This document shows positions 21,137-31,915 of a stretch of DNA of 64,000 bases, one piece after another. Source of the DNA: Melanopsichium pennsylvanicum (lineage: Eukaryota; Basidiomycota; Ustilaginomycetes; Ustilaginales); contig OAPG01000005.1 of NCBI GenBank assembly GCA_900208305.1, forward strand, positions 496,001-560,000. The letters run 5' to 3'. The position numbers and the translations under genes are program-made. Below the pieces are notes generated by a model. It worked only from the letters and a program-made list of their open reading frames with translations. It searched no databases and was not told the DNA's origin. Each line of letters begins with the position of its first letter. The stretch's first letter is position 1.

Positions 21137-21868
21137 TCAGGCCTGAACCTTCTTGCTGGACTTGCGGGCAACCTTGTTGGCGGCAGCCTCCTGCTTCTTC
21201 TCGGCAACACGCTTGGCGATGAGCTGGTCGTACTCGGCCTTCTGGATCTTCTGGGCCTCGCCCCTACGAACCTTGAGGCTGCGGAGGTGACGCTTGCGCT
21301 GGAGACGCTGAGCGGTAACGAGACGCTGGATCTTGGGAGCCTTGGTGTAAGGCTTAGCACCCTCCTTCTTGCTGACAACCTCGCGACGAACAACGAACTG
21401 ACGAACATCGTCCTCCTTGGAAAGGTTGAAGAACTTGCGGATGTGGTTGGCACGCTTGGGACCAAGACGCTTGGGGACGGTCGACTCGGCATCAGTGAGA
21501 CCGGGGATCTCCTTCTCACCCTGCTTGACGACGATGAGGTGGAGAGCCTGAATATCAGGGCCGACGATGCAACCGCGGACGGACTTGCGCTTGCGCTCAC
21601 CGGTGCGGCGGGGGCGGTAGCAAGAGTCACCCTTGGAGAGAAGGAGACGAACACGGTTGGGGAGAAGGACACCCTGCTTCATTGGGAAACCCTGCTTGTC
21701 GTTACCACCACCGATGCGGAGTACGTAACCCTTCCACTCGTCACCGAGGGAGTCGACCTCAACGTCCTGCGACATGCGCTTCTCGTAGAAGCAACGAACA
21801 AGTCGCTCATCCTGGATGTCGAATGACTTCTGAGCACCCGTGGCCGGGTTAGCAACGTTGAGCTTCAT
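21137..21868 (-). CDS. RPS6: 40S ribosomal protein S6 (eS6)
   Basis: 243 residues, close to the usual 236-249. The start [16 protein letters not shown] matches the family, then [33 protein letters not shown] and the [16 protein letters not shown] stretch typical of eS6. The C-terminal third is the long basic helix. The far C-terminus is short (SSKKVQA) and has fewer Ser residues than the animal protein, where TOR-dependent S6 kinase acts; two serines remain near the end. It is a small-subunit ribosome component at the mRNA-side body of 40S. No intron is needed within the coding part, although an intron in the 5' leader cannot be excluded. It is divergent to RPS13, 2 kb away. Confidence 0.97.
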   Translation of the reverse strand: MKLNVANPATGAQKSFDIQDERLVRCFYEKRMSQDVEVDSLGDEWKGYVLRIGGGNDKQGFPMKQGVLLPNRVRLLLSKGDSCYRPRRTGERKRKSVRGCIVGPDIQALHLIVVKQGEKEIPGLTDAESTVPKRLGPKRANHIRKFFNLSKEDDVRQFVVRREVVSKKEGAKPYTKAPKIQRLVTAQRLQRKRHLRSLKVRRGEAQKIQKAEYDQLIAKRVAEKKQEAAANKVARKSSKKVQA

Positions 21869-23895
21869 CTAGAAGAGTTGAATGGAAATACAGAGGGAGG
21901 ATGATAAATGGTGAGCAAGTTTGAAAACAGGCAAGGCAGAGCGCAGGCAATTTTCTTCCCGAAAACGAATTCGCCTGCGTTCGGGAGACACAGTACAGAA
22001 AAAAAGGCTCGGTCGTAGGTTGATTTGATGCTGCGGCTGATGCCGAGAGAAGAATGTACCGGTCGCGAATGTAAGAGTTTTGCGTATGTCTGCCAAGGTG
22101 TACGGTCGAGGTGTGAAGCTGGACACAATGTGCAATGCGATTGGGATCACGGTAGGGTTACACCGAGTATTGACTCTGCTTACGACTTCCAAAAAGCGTT
22201 TCTTCGATGCGAACGAGCAGTGAGGCCGAACAAGGCCTGGCAAAGCTTGGCTTGAGACTATGGTCGAATGCCGTACGGCCGATTAGGCCTTGCTAGTGAC
22301 ACTTTCATCGCGAATCCTATCTCAGAATGTGTTGCAACGATATTGACACCTTATCATCCATGTCACTGCCTGTCAAGATCGGTATGGTCGCTTTGTGCGC
22401 CTCTTGTAGTTTATGGAAGGTTCGAATGGCGTGCTGTGTGTCTGCCCTTCATGTCGACTTGACATGAAGATTTTCCCTTTGTTGGGGATAGCATTTGGCG
22501 ATGGCGTTGGAAAGTTGCTGATGTGCTTTTGTATGTCGTGTACTGTGTCTCTTCGAAGCATTGCTGATTCCGGTCATGCGTACGTTGATTTGGGATACCT
22601 ACCTTGACGAATAATTGATATGATGAGGTTAGTAGTCAGATAGGATCGTGAGCAAACTCGAATCGCAAAGTCCATGCTCGTCTCAGTGTCCTGGTTGGCC
22701 TTGGCTGGCTGACCGTTCTTCGCTAGTCGGCTGCCCTGTGATATGTGCTTGAGCGGGTTGCCAACTCGCACAGCCGACACTTTGTCAGTTCGGATCCTGG
22801 AGACTGGCCAAAGGCGAGGCTGCTAGCCTCAATTTTGGGAATTTGTGAATCACAGAAGGCAGCAGAGTCCCTCAAATTTGGCGCTGTAGCATTTCGACTT
22901 TCCGCGATGGCCTCGGCCGAGGCATCAGAAAGTCACGTGCAAGGCTCAGGTCCCGAAAAAATTGTGCACACAGTCTACTGGAATTACATGCAAAACAGGA
23001 ATCTCGAAAACCAGCTTCGACGGACCATTTTGCAGGCTTGAACTCTGATGGACGCTAGGCAACTGGCTTGAATGTCTGTGGCAGCGCTAGCACAACCAGC
23101 CAAGATCAGCCTGAGCGTGGCAGCGCTAGCCAGACCCGAGTTGAATCTAGAGCCGTCGTCGCCATCATAAGCATCTTGACTTATCTCCAGGAATTCACTA
23201 CTTCGTCGTCACCCTCAAGAAACAAAAAGTCTAGGTACGTCTATATACCACCGAGATACTCTTCTCAAGGAATCGCCTGACTGATATTTAGCCTCTCTTT
23301 GATTATATAGGTATGTACTCATCAACACAGAATCCGGTTTTGGAGGAGGAAACGGAACAGTTGCTGAGGATTTACTGGAGATCTTGATACCAGGTACGAT
23401 CTATGATGGTTTCAAACAGCTCTGTCAGGATGTAAGGAGAAGTGGGGAGGAGGTTGATCATGCACCGAAAACATCCAACCAACACGCATCAGCACATTCA
23501 GTCATTTCGACACCAACGATTGCACCAACCCTAGCTATGGCCCACAGTTCCAACAACCGCTCGTCGTGACACTGCGACATTCTTCCTACACCCTGCAACA
23601 GGGCAAATGCATGATCACTTGTCCCTCTCTATGGAAATTCGGGAAGAAATAAGAGGCATCTGTGGAACGCTCCCTAGTCTCGGGTGAGCCGAACCAGAGG
23701 GACGCGTGAAGCAAGACGGCCTTGCAGGTGTTAAGAAGAGGAAGAAAAGTGGAATATGTAGAACGAGCTTCATGTTGGTCTAGTGCTGACTGTTTGCTGT
23801 CTTTCCGACCATCATCCATCATTCTGTTCCACTTTTCGACATTCTACCTTCGTTTTCGGCCACATTGACTACCATCGACCACTCCTGCAGCCAAA
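21869..23895. promoter_or_regulatory. Divergent intergenic region, RPS6 / RPS13
   Basis: About 2 kb between two highly expressed ribosomal protein genes. It contains a 14-base perfect palindrome GCCTCGGCCGAGGC near 22909 and two copies of GTGGCAGCGCTAGC near 23080-23135. No supported gene. Leaders, promoters or 5' introns of both genes are expected here. Confidence 0.45.
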
Positions 23896-24683
23896 ATGGG
23901 TCGCATGCACTGTGAGTGTTCAGCAAAATGTGGCGAGCACTCTTATTCGGCCGCGTTGCACTTGTCGTCGTTCTCGTCAACAATTTTCCATTCGTGTGCC
24001 GGAAAGGCAAGCCACTACGCACATCGTCTTGTAGTCGTTTCTCTCTCCAGATCAGATGCTTGATCCATGCGCGAGCTGGATTTGATCATTCTGACGTACA
24101 CTGCGAACACGAATGAGATGACGAAGACAACGACACAAGTCACATTCTCAAGAGTCGGCTCGCCACGACTTTACGCACCACTACATTGGTCCAACTCTTG
24201 ACACTAACCCCGCTCCTTTGTCCATTCGAATCAATCTATACAGCCAAGGGAAAGGGTATTTCCGCCTCGGCTCTGCCTTACCGCCGCACTCCCCCTTCGT
24301 GGCTCAAGACCACCCCTGAGGAGGTTGTTGAGCAGATCACCAAGCTCGCCCGTAAGGGTATGACCCCTTCGCAGATCGGTGTTCAGCTTCGTGACTCTCA
24401 GGGTATTGCCCAGGTTCGTTTCGTTACCGGTAACAAGATCCTCCGTATCCTCAAGTCTCAGGGTCTTGCGCCTCAGATCCCAGAGGACCTTTACCACCTT
24501 ATCAAGAAGGCCGTTTCGGTTCGCAAGCACCTTGAGCGCAACCGCAAGGACATGGACTCTAAGTTCCGCCTCATTTTGATCGAGTCGCGTATCCACCGTC
24601 TCGCTCGTTACTACAAGACCAAGGGTGCCGTCCCCCCTACCTTCAAGTACGAGGCTGCTACCGCTTCCACCCTCGTCGCCTAA
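23896..24683 (+). CDS. RPS13: 40S ribosomal protein S13 (uS15)
   Basis: Two exons: a 16-base first exon (23896-23911, encoding MGRMH plus one base) and 24244-24683, separated by a 332-base intron (GTGAGT...TACAG). The product has 151 residues, exactly the usual eukaryotic length, and begins [20 protein letters not shown]. Strongly conserved blocks are [53 protein letters not shown] and [12 protein letters not shown]. The tiny first exon is required, because exon 2 alone lacks the conserved MGRMH start. It is a core small-subunit protein near the central domain of 18S rRNA. The intron is longer than the others in this window; I looked for an intronic C/D snoRNA and found no clear C/D box pair. 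Confidence 0.96.
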
Positions 24684-25236
24684 ACGGGTGGTCGAGAGTG
24701 ACACCCTCGTCCCATTTTTTTTTGTACTATGTTGATCCGGGTTTAGTGACACGTTCAGTGACTAATCCCTTGCATTCACGCATCACGCACTCCCCCCAAA
24801 AATTGCAGCTTTAAGTCCTAACCACCTTTACAGGGCTTAGGCATTTACCTCACCTAGATGTTGGACCTGTTTTTGCGGATACGACTGATCATTGAAAATT
24901 CGGACACGACTGATCATTGCAAACGAAACGCACTGTGAGACTGCAGAGAAGAAGATCGTGAATTGCAAACGCCAAGCGGACCAGTGGTTGGTACATGAGA
25001 AAAGTGGATGCTGAAGGGAAAAAGATGAAAACGAATGCGCTGAATGGAGCGAGACACGAATTGAAACAGCTCGCAGAGAGATATGCACAGATGCAAACAC
25101 GTCATGAGAAGATGCCGACCAGAATATGCATGCATGCGACAAGACAGAAACACGACAAAGACACGGAGATGCGTTTTAAGGGGCAAGAACCAAAGGAATG
25201 AAACAGGTCGGTTGGGAGACCAGTTCAAGCGTAAGG
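24684..25236. other. Convergent 3' spacer, RPS13 / arrestin-like
   Basis: Contains the 3' ends of two convergent genes, including a T-run at 24715. No supported gene. Confidence 0.5.
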
Positions 25237-27867
25237 TTAGCCAAGGATACCAATACTGTCAGAATAGCTAGGCAGAGCGCAGGAATCCCTTTCGGACTGG
25301 GTGATCGTGTTCCTCCGACGATACGTGGCGGCGACAGCAGCCGCATGTTCTCGATCGATGAGACCCAGAGCGAGTTGCTCGTTCAGCTGGTCCTCTTGGT
25401 CCACCACGGCTTCGTCCGGAATGGGGTCGAGCGAGGGAATCTCGAGAGCAGACGAAAGCGAAGAGCTCGAATTGCTTATGATGGATGCTGCTGAGGAGAC
25501 AAGCGTCTCGCCTTCACCGCCAGCGGAAGGAGAGCCCGAGTTGGAGGTTGGATTGAGGTTGCCGAAAGTGGTCATATCGAGTGAGCGGCGGAGAGGCGTG
25601 CGCGCTAAAGGCGTTGCATGGGCTGAGTAGTCTGCATCTTGATCGTCCTGCTTGACAACAGCGGGCGTCGAGGGAGGCGGCGTACTGTTACTGCGCAAGT
25701 CTCGAGAGGTAGACGCTTCAATTATTCGCTCTTCATCTTCATCGAGAAAGTCGACGAGAGAAAGTGCATCGTCATCGATCTCCACCGCCGCATCCTGCCT
25801 AGTGAAATCGACGGTGTCTGGGTTCGCCGCCACTTGGACCGGAGGGGTTTCCATGACCAAGTGTTGGTCCTCACGCTGCGCTGAATTGGCATTCGACGAC
25901 GTGCCAAGCTCATCAGCACCGGGAAGGTTGATCTTGACCCTTAGCCTGTATTCAACCCTCAGTGCCTTGAAGGAGAAACTGGGCACAACGAGCCTCAGCT
26001 CTGGCGTCTGAATCAGCTTCTGCTTGAGCGGCACTGAAGACCCGGCCTTAATCATCTTCTCGTAGCGGCCGATGGCAAAGTTGCCCGTGTAAAACTGACG
26101 ACCCATGTTCTCCTCGTAGAACGGAGGCAGGTGACTATCCGTTTGCCTGTCCATGTTGACGATTCGGATTCTTTCCAACCACGAGTGGGGCCCAGTAAAA
26201 TCCGCAAGGTTATCAGGGTCCTCCTTCTCGATCACCAAAGTGCCAAGTCGAGAATACGTCATGACGGAGCGCACAAGACCAAGATCAACAAGAGGGACGT
26301 ACGAACCGACGCATCGAGAGGGCATGCGGAGCTCGAGCGAAAAGGGAATCTTGGTCTCCATGTAGAGGGCGGCCATGGCAGGCACGGAGAGAATGGCTTG
26401 AAACGTGCCGAAGTCGTCAGGAAGGGAGAGTTCGAGAGAGTGGGTGAGCCAGCCCTTCATACGGCCATCGATGCCTTCCTTGACATTGATGTAGGATTTG
26501 CGCTGGGAGTTGGGCAGAGAAGGGCGGGAGATAGAACGGGCGATGGAGGAGGGGGCGAAGGCTGGCGCCATCTCCAAGGGGAGGGCGCCAAAGACCTCTT
26601 GTGTCGGTCGGAAACCGCCCAAGTCTGACGCCCAGGAGTCTTCATCCACTGTCTCGTCTTCGTTGCCATCACCGGAGTTGATGGAAGCAGCATCGGAGGA
26701 AGCGTTGTTGCGGTCAGGCGAACTGGGCCGTCCACCACGAGAAGTCACATGACGAGCCGCAATAGGCTCCAGCGTGGGCACTGCCAGTCCAGCCGTCCTG
26801 GGTGGATAAGGCTCTACCGCGAATGCCAATATGATCCTTTCTCCTCGCTTGCGAGGCAATAGGCCGCTGCCGAACCTCTGTCTACTAACTATGACATCGA
26901 TTTCGTATTTTATGACGGCCATCGGTCTCAGCTTTTGGCCATGCAGTCTCTCTTTGACATGACCAAAGACTTGTTTGGGCTTGGGCGGCGCGTATCTGGT
27001 CTCCATATCCATACTTGGCGGGAGGTCGATGTACTGCTTGCCACGTTTGAAAGATTTTTTGAGCTTGCTATCGAGCAAATCGAGGGCAGACGCGTGAAGC
27101 TTGAGGGGAAGGACGAACGAGAAGGGGACTGCAAGATTGTTGCGACGGCCATGTTCGACAAGACCGGTCTGATTGAGCGAGAAGATGCCTGAATCGAGCT
27201 CAGCCTTGGTTGCGATTGTTTTTTGCTCGGAGAAGAACAAGAGTTGTCGTCGAGCGATTCCGTGTTCGTTGTCCATCGAGTAGTAGCTGGATTCGCCTAC
27301 GCCAAAGACGCTGGTTTCTAGATCGCCTCGGATGCGGGCCTTGATGCCATTGATGATGCCTCGTTCGGGATCATCCCGGAGCAAATGCACCGCTCCCTTG
27401 ATCTCGTCGCCTGGCCGATAGGTTTTGTAGTCCAACGAGTCGGAAGGCCCGTCGAGAAAAGCGATCGTCTGGCAAGCATGCCTGTCCGGTGTCGAAGGAA
27501 GGGGTTTGATGTTGCCGTTGACCTCAATGCGTGCTGCATATCCGCGGTTGATGGTGCTGGAAGTGCTGAATTCTGAATCCTCGGTTAAGACCGAAGCCCG
27601 GCAGCTATCGGTGGTGATCATGCGAGCCAGTTCTGGTCTCGATGTTGGCAAAGCGCCTTGCGATGTGAAGTCAATCTGCGTGATGGTCTGCGATCGAATG
27701 CGGCTCGGGAGGGTGGAGGGGTTGTTCTGGGTCGGAAGTGCGGCGAGATTGTCTCGGGTGAGCCGACCAGATCGGCCGAGCGTCATGGTGGTTCCTCGTG
27801 CGTTGTTTGACGGCGAGCTCGCATGCTGCCTCAAGCCGGCGAAAGATGCACTGCTGACGACCGCCAT
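25237..27867 (-). CDS. Arrestin-like (alpha-arrestin) trafficking adaptor
   Basis: 876 residues. An N-terminal arrestin domain is recognisable around residues 120-340: AFLDGPSDSLDYKTYRPGDEIKGAVHL, then the KARIRGD strand, NLAVPFSFVLPLKL, and VIKYEIDVIVSR, the usual end of the N-domain. A second, C-terminal arrestin-like domain with a long insertion follows (about 430-680; VKEGIDGRMKGWLTHSLELSLPDD, FSFKALRVEYRLRVKINLP). The C-terminus is a long Ser/Pro/Asp-rich tail ending with LPSY (865-868), a PY-type motif that could bind WW domains of Rsp5. Fungal alpha-arrestins recruit Rsp5 to plasma-membrane transporters to trigger their endocytosis; that role is inferred here from fold and motif. An RSP5 gene lies 11 kb downstream. 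Intronless; start at the first ATG. Confidence 0.8.
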   Translation of the reverse strand: MAVVSSASFAGLRQHASSPSNNARGTTMTLGRSGRLTRDNLAALPTQNNPSTLPSRIRSQTITQIDFTSQGALPTSRPELARMITTDSCRASVLTEDSEFSTSSTINRGYAARIEVNGNIKPLPSTPDRHACQTIAFLDGPSDSLDYKTYRPGDEIKGAVHLLRDDPERGIINGIKARIRGDLETSVFGVGESSYYSMDNEHGIARRQLLFFSEQKTIATKAELDSGIFSLNQTGLVEHGRRNNLAVPFSFVLPLKLHASALDLLDSKLKKSFKRGKQYIDLPPSMDMETRYAPPKPKQVFGHVKERLHGQKLRPMAVIKYEIDVIVSRQRFGSGLLPRKRGERIILAFAVEPYPPRTAGLAVPTLEPIAARHVTSRGGRPSSPDRNNASSDAASINSGDGNEDETVDEDSWASDLGGFRPTQEVFGALPLEMAPAFAPSSIARSISRPSLPNSQRKSYINVKEGIDGRMKGWLTHSLELSLPDDFGTFQAILSVPAMAALYMETKIPFSLELRMPSRCVGSYVPLVDLGLVRSVMTYSRLGTLVIEKEDPDNLADFTGPHSWLERIRIVNMDRQTDSHLPPFYEENMGRQFYTGNFAIGRYEKMIKAGSSVPLKQKLIQTPELRLVVPSFSFKALRVEYRLRVKINLPGADELGTSSNANSAQREDQHLVMETPPVQVAANPDTVDFTRQDAAVEIDDDALSLVDFLDEDEERIIEASTSRDLRSNSTPPPSTPAVVKQDDQDADYSAHATPLARTPLRRSLDMTTFGNLNPTSNSGSPSAGGEGETLVSSAASIISNSSSSLSSALEIPSLDPIPDEAVVDQEDQLNEQLALGLIDREHAAAVAATYRRRNTITQSERDSCALPSYSDSIGILG

Positions 27868-29538
27868 TCTGTCGATGTCGATTCCTTCAAAGATTCGAGA
27901 TGGTGAAGCACATGTTAGGAAGATACAAGGAACGCAAAGGAAAGAGTAGAGGAAGACAGATCGAGGAGGAGTGCGAAGGGAGGCTTAGGCATTCGCCCTT
28001 GTGGATCTCGCAGAAGCAGTAGTTGGACTACAGACCAAAGGCAAATTGAGTTGCTGTAAATTAGCGATCAGTGGCAGGTGGAAGGAAACAGGTAATCTAT
28101 ACAGAACTTCGCCCTCGCTCACTCCTCCAAACGGCATAGGAGGCCGACACCACCGACATTTCGGAAAGACTTTTTAGGGGAGAGATCCAGCCGATAAAGA
28201 AACTTGGTCCGACTGGACAAATCGAGCACAGCACGGCAAAAGTAAGCTGCTCCGGGATAAGTCGCAAGCACAGAAGAGAGGGCAACGATTTCACAGGCAG
28301 CATAGGGCGGGAGATACACAAGGTGATTTTGGCTACGACAGGCTGTGACACTGTGCCGCTGTTCTTGGTGATAAGCAGCTTACGTCTGCTTCTTGCCTTA
28401 CATTTTCAAGCCTGGATTTGTGCATCACTGCGGGGCGGAACCATTCGGATTCCGAATATGAATGACCGGCAGAGCCATGTGCAAGCCCATTTATTTTGGT
28501 CATGATCAAGCTTAGCAAAAGTCACACGCTCCAATTTCAAGTACAATAACAACGTGATTGGGCCAGATGGCAAGTGAAAGGCGTGTAAGAGGCACTCAAG
28601 TTGTCGAGCCTCGCACTCAATCGCACATACCCTCGACAACGCGACCATGACCCAGTCATGACTCGCGGGTTTCAGGATGAAATCTTGGTGTTACCAACTT
28701 TGCAAGTCGAATGCTTTCAATTCTCAGAGGTGGACTGACGAGGGTGCTTTAAGCTGTCAATGTGAAGGAACAAGGCTGTGCCTGCAAGAGTGTGACTAAG
28801 TTACGGACGTGCCGCCCTGTGTTTCTGTTTGCAGGTTGCTAGTCTCAGGCTAACACGGGCCGGACTTCCCGCGCACCTTTTTTCAGTCATGGATCCCGCG
28901 AATGGACCACTAACCACTTTTTGGCATCCTTTGTTCAGAAATCTGTGACAGGCTGATAGGATGGCCCTGACCCAGTGATGTCACCTTTTCGACTTACCGG
29001 CCCGTTTCTTCCTCTTCTCACAAACGATCGAATCGATGGCTCGGCTAAAGGAAAAGAAAGGTATCATAGAAGCCGAACAGTACGCCCTTAGCGCCGAGGC
29101 TTCATCTAATCGATGTTTTCGCCTCTTTCCGACTCTTCCACTTTGGTTCAACTGCTCACGAAGGGATGTGAACGTTTCGAGACGGGTAAAGGACAGGCAT
29201 GACAAGCGTTGACCATTCGCGAAGACGCGCGCAACGGTCGAACGAGTACCAGGAAAGCGTGCGGGAATCTGCGGAGTCAAACCGGCAATCTTCCCAGCTT
29301 TCGCAGTCCGAGAATACAACTCATCCGTCCAAGCCCGTAACACTTTAGAGTCTCCCCTTCCTCAGAACAAACAGGAACACCGCCGGAAAGCATGCGCAGA
29401 CACGCCGCAATGAGAATGACGATACTGAAAAGGTGACTTGCTGTCAAAAACGACCAAATATACAGGGGGAACTATTCTTTTGACAGTCGAGATACGTTGG
29501 CTACAGCAGTCCGCTAAGGGAGCAGACGGAAGAGTAAC
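27868..29538. other. Intergenic region, arrestin-like / RAD7
   Basis: 1.67 kb between two genes on the same strand. It should contain the arrestin-like promoter and the RAD7 3' end. A 120-codon minus-strand frame at 28981-29343 has no ATG start and no recognisable domain, so it is not called. Confidence 0.45.
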
Positions 29539-31515
29539 TCAGAGTGCGTACTTCTCCTTGCCTACAATCCTGACCCGATCAGACTTCATAAAGTCGCTGA
29601 TACGATTGCAGCCAAACACCGACACCTTCTTGAGACTATCCAAATTGCGGCAGATTTTGTCCAAGCTGCCATCATCGACTGCACGCACGAAGGACAGATC
29701 GAGCAACTCTAGTACCGGAAGATTCTTGGCATTTGCGAGGATCTCTAGTCCTTTGTCCGTGATACCGTCCACCGAGTTGAGAGAGAGCTCGACCAAGTGC
29801 GGACCTGAGTGCGTCAGCATCGGCTCCACCAAACTGTCGTCCAGCTTGAGCACCCTATCGAGGTGCAGGTGCGAAATTCCAGGCACACCTTCTTTTGACC
29901 ATTCAGAGAACATGCCAGCAACGGTCTCTGCTTCGAACTTCTCGCACCCGATAAGACGCAGCGTCTTGAGCTTGTGGCAGCGCGGCGTGATAGCTTCCTT
30001 GATTATGCGATCGCTGAGGTCGATGTTCTTTGATACGTCCAGATAAGTAAGGTTCGTGCCGACAGCTTTGAGCAAGCTAATTACCTCGTCATCTTCCAGC
30101 GAATTGGGCGGAATACCTGGTGCCGACACGCCGGGGTCTGAAATGTCAAGGTATGTGAGCTGATCTCCGTAACTCTCGAGCGGCCTGAGCATCATCTTGT
30201 CGAGGGGTCCGATCTGAGCTAGGCCAAGCTCTCGAAGCTTGGGACAATGCTGAACCATGGCCTCAGCACACGACAGGTCGAAACGGGGTGATTCGCGGAT
30301 CTTGAAGCTTTCCAGGCGAGAACCGACTACTTCGAAGAAGCGAAGCCACGCCTCCTTACGCACCAAGAAGGGACCGTACAGCTCGACACTCTTAAGCTTT
30401 GGAAGCTTCTTTGACCAAGTATCGATGGCGTCATTGTCCAGCATACCGCACAATTGCAGGTTAATATGCTGGAGATTGGGCGCAAAAGCGGCGATGCTTT
30501 GCAATGCCTCGCTGTCTAGCTTGCTGCAGTCATACAACGACAGCGTCGTGATGGAAGGCGAGAGGAAGAGCGGAAGTGTTTTGGGGTTGAGACTGCGGTT
30601 CTTTGAAATCGACTTGCTGATGGCGTCCATGTTGCGGAAACCAATCAGGCCCAGAGCCTCAACGTCTTCGATGTGACGACTGACGACGTCAATACAGTAG
30701 CTCTGCAAGCTGGGGAAGCTCTGGCGCAGTCCGTCCTGCATGAGCTTGCGACGAACCTGTCGCTTCTTGGGCGCCGGCTTGACCTTGCTATCGGCTCCAA
30801 TTCCGCCCGGTCCTTCATACAAAGGGCCGCAGCGATGGCAGAGAGGACCTTTGTCAGCCATCTTTGTATACTGGGTAATGGTGAACTTGTTCTTGCACAC
30901 TCCACAGTAATTGATGCTACCTGGCGTTCGACTAGCATAGGAGAAGTTGGTGCGGGAGCTACTTGCTTGTGGCAGTCCGAGCGACTCTTCCCAGTCATCT
31001 GGTGCAGGACCCTTTTCTTTCTCCTTCTTGGCCATATTCTTCGGACTGTAATCGTCATCGTCATCGTCATCGTCATCGTCCCCCTTCTTGGACTTCTTCT
31101 TGCCCTTGCCGTTGCTGATAGTGCAGGCTTCGGCAGCATCCTCGTCCGGCTGAGGGCGTCGTTTCTCGCTAGCTCGTGTCTGTCGAACAGAGCTGGTGGT
31201 GGTGTGGGCCTGAGCCGATGTAGCTGTAGCAGCCTCTGGCAAGTCATCGTCGGTCTCGTCATCCTCCTCAAAGTTCATCGAGCTACTGTTGCGGCCCAAA
31301 GGTCGTCGAGGACGCACTGGGGACGGCAAAGGAGATGCCACAGCAGGCGACGCTGATGTACTTCCGGCATTGTCTGAAGCAGCGGCAGCCTGCACTTGTG
31401 CCTGCTCCTGCTGTTCCTGCTCCCTTCGTCTAAATCGATTGGCGTTTCGAGCTGTGATACCTCGCTCCCTGAGGAACTCGGTCAGCGCCGAAGTGGGTCC
31501 ACGTACGTTGGACAT
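29539..31515 (-). CDS. RAD7: Nucleotide excision repair protein Rad7
   Basis: 658 residues from the ATG at 31515. The start MSNVRGPTSALTEFLRERGI matches the conserved Rad7 N-terminus; the open frame extends 89 codons further 5' without conservation, so that part was left out. The N-terminal third is acidic and Ser-rich with a ten-residue Asp run (about 170-180) encoded by an ATC-type simple repeat. A four-cysteine zinc-binding-like motif follows (CGVC near 209, CHRCG near 228). The rest is leucine-rich repeats (LTYLDISDPGV, LTYLDVSKNIDLSD, LKTLRLIGCEKF, VLELLDLSFV). With Rad16 and Elc1/Cul3, Rad7 recognises UV lesions in non-transcribed DNA and acts in a ubiquitin ligase. The partner genes are not in this window. 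Confidence 0.92.
   Translation of the reverse strand: MSNVRGPTSALTEFLRERGITARNANRFRRREQEQQEQAQVQAAAASDNAGSTSASPAVASPLPSPVRPRRPLGRNSSSMNFEEDDETDDDLPEAATATSAQAHTTTSSVRQTRASEKRRPQPDEDAAEACTISNGKGKKKSKKGDDDDDDDDDDYSPKNMAKKEKEKGPAPDDWEESLGLPQASSSRTNFSYASRTPGSINYCGVCKNKFTITQYTKMADKGPLCHRCGPLYEGPGGIGADSKVKPAPKKRQVRRKLMQDGLRQSFPSLQSYCIDVVSRHIEDVEALGLIGFRNMDAISKSISKNRSLNPKTLPLFLSPSITTLSLYDCSKLDSEALQSIAAFAPNLQHINLQLCGMLDNDAIDTWSKKLPKLKSVELYGPFLVRKEAWLRFFEVVGSRLESFKIRESPRFDLSCAEAMVQHCPKLRELGLAQIGPLDKMMLRPLESYGDQLTYLDISDPGVSAPGIPPNSLEDDEVISLLKAVGTNLTYLDVSKNIDLSDRIIKEAITPRCHKLKTLRLIGCEKFEAETVAGMFSEWSKEGVPGISHLHLDRVLKLDDSLVEPMLTHSGPHLVELSLNSVDGITDKGLEILANAKNLPVLELLDLSFVRAVDDGSLDKICRNLDSLKKVSVFGCNRISDFMKSDRVRIVGKEKYAL
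31050..31082. repeat. ATC-type microsatellite encoding the Asp run of Rad7
   Basis: Tandem CGTCAT/TCATCG units on the plus strand, read as Asp codons in RAD7. It is likely length-variable between strains. Confidence 0.7.
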
Positions 31516-31915
31516 GTCATGAAATCGAGGTTGAGCTGCTTCACGGCCAAGCGTGGGAGCAGAAGCTGGTACCGTTGGGCTTGGAGAGCGGCGGAGAGGG
31601 TAGATTTGGTACGGGAAAGAAAGAAAAAACCGCTGAGCCTGGGTGGCAAAAGCAGGCAGGTGGGTTGCGCATACAATCCGAAAAAGCTGAGTCGAACCCT
31701 TTCTTCTTGGTCTCGAACCTGCTTCTTTCGCCGCAGGTAACGAAATTAAATTTTGGCATGCCTCCACCTGCATGCCCTTCAATTAGGCTTTTGGCACCTG
31801 CATGCTACAAGATCACAATCTTTCTGCACAACAACAGTGAGCAAAACCGGGTCGATAGGTATGTATTGCACATGGTCACACAGCGAGAATGAAAAGGTGG
31901 ATAGACAAGAACACA
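31516..31915. other. Spacer upstream of RAD7 and downstream of YSC84
   Basis: 400 bases. The part next to RAD7 is an open continuation of its frame without conservation. No other gene is seen. Confidence 0.5.

Noticed and set aside
22745..23041. 98-codon frame upstream of RPS13
   Set aside because: No ATG at its start, no domain and no supporting splice pattern.
23912..24243. C/D-box snoRNA inside the RPS13 intron
   Set aside because: GAGATGA near 24113 is one base off a C box, but no CTGA D box follows at a suitable distance.
28981..29343. 120-codon minus-strand frame between the arrestin-like gene and RAD7
   Set aside because: It opens with GTG rather than ATG, is basic low-complexity without known domains, and lies in a plain spacer.
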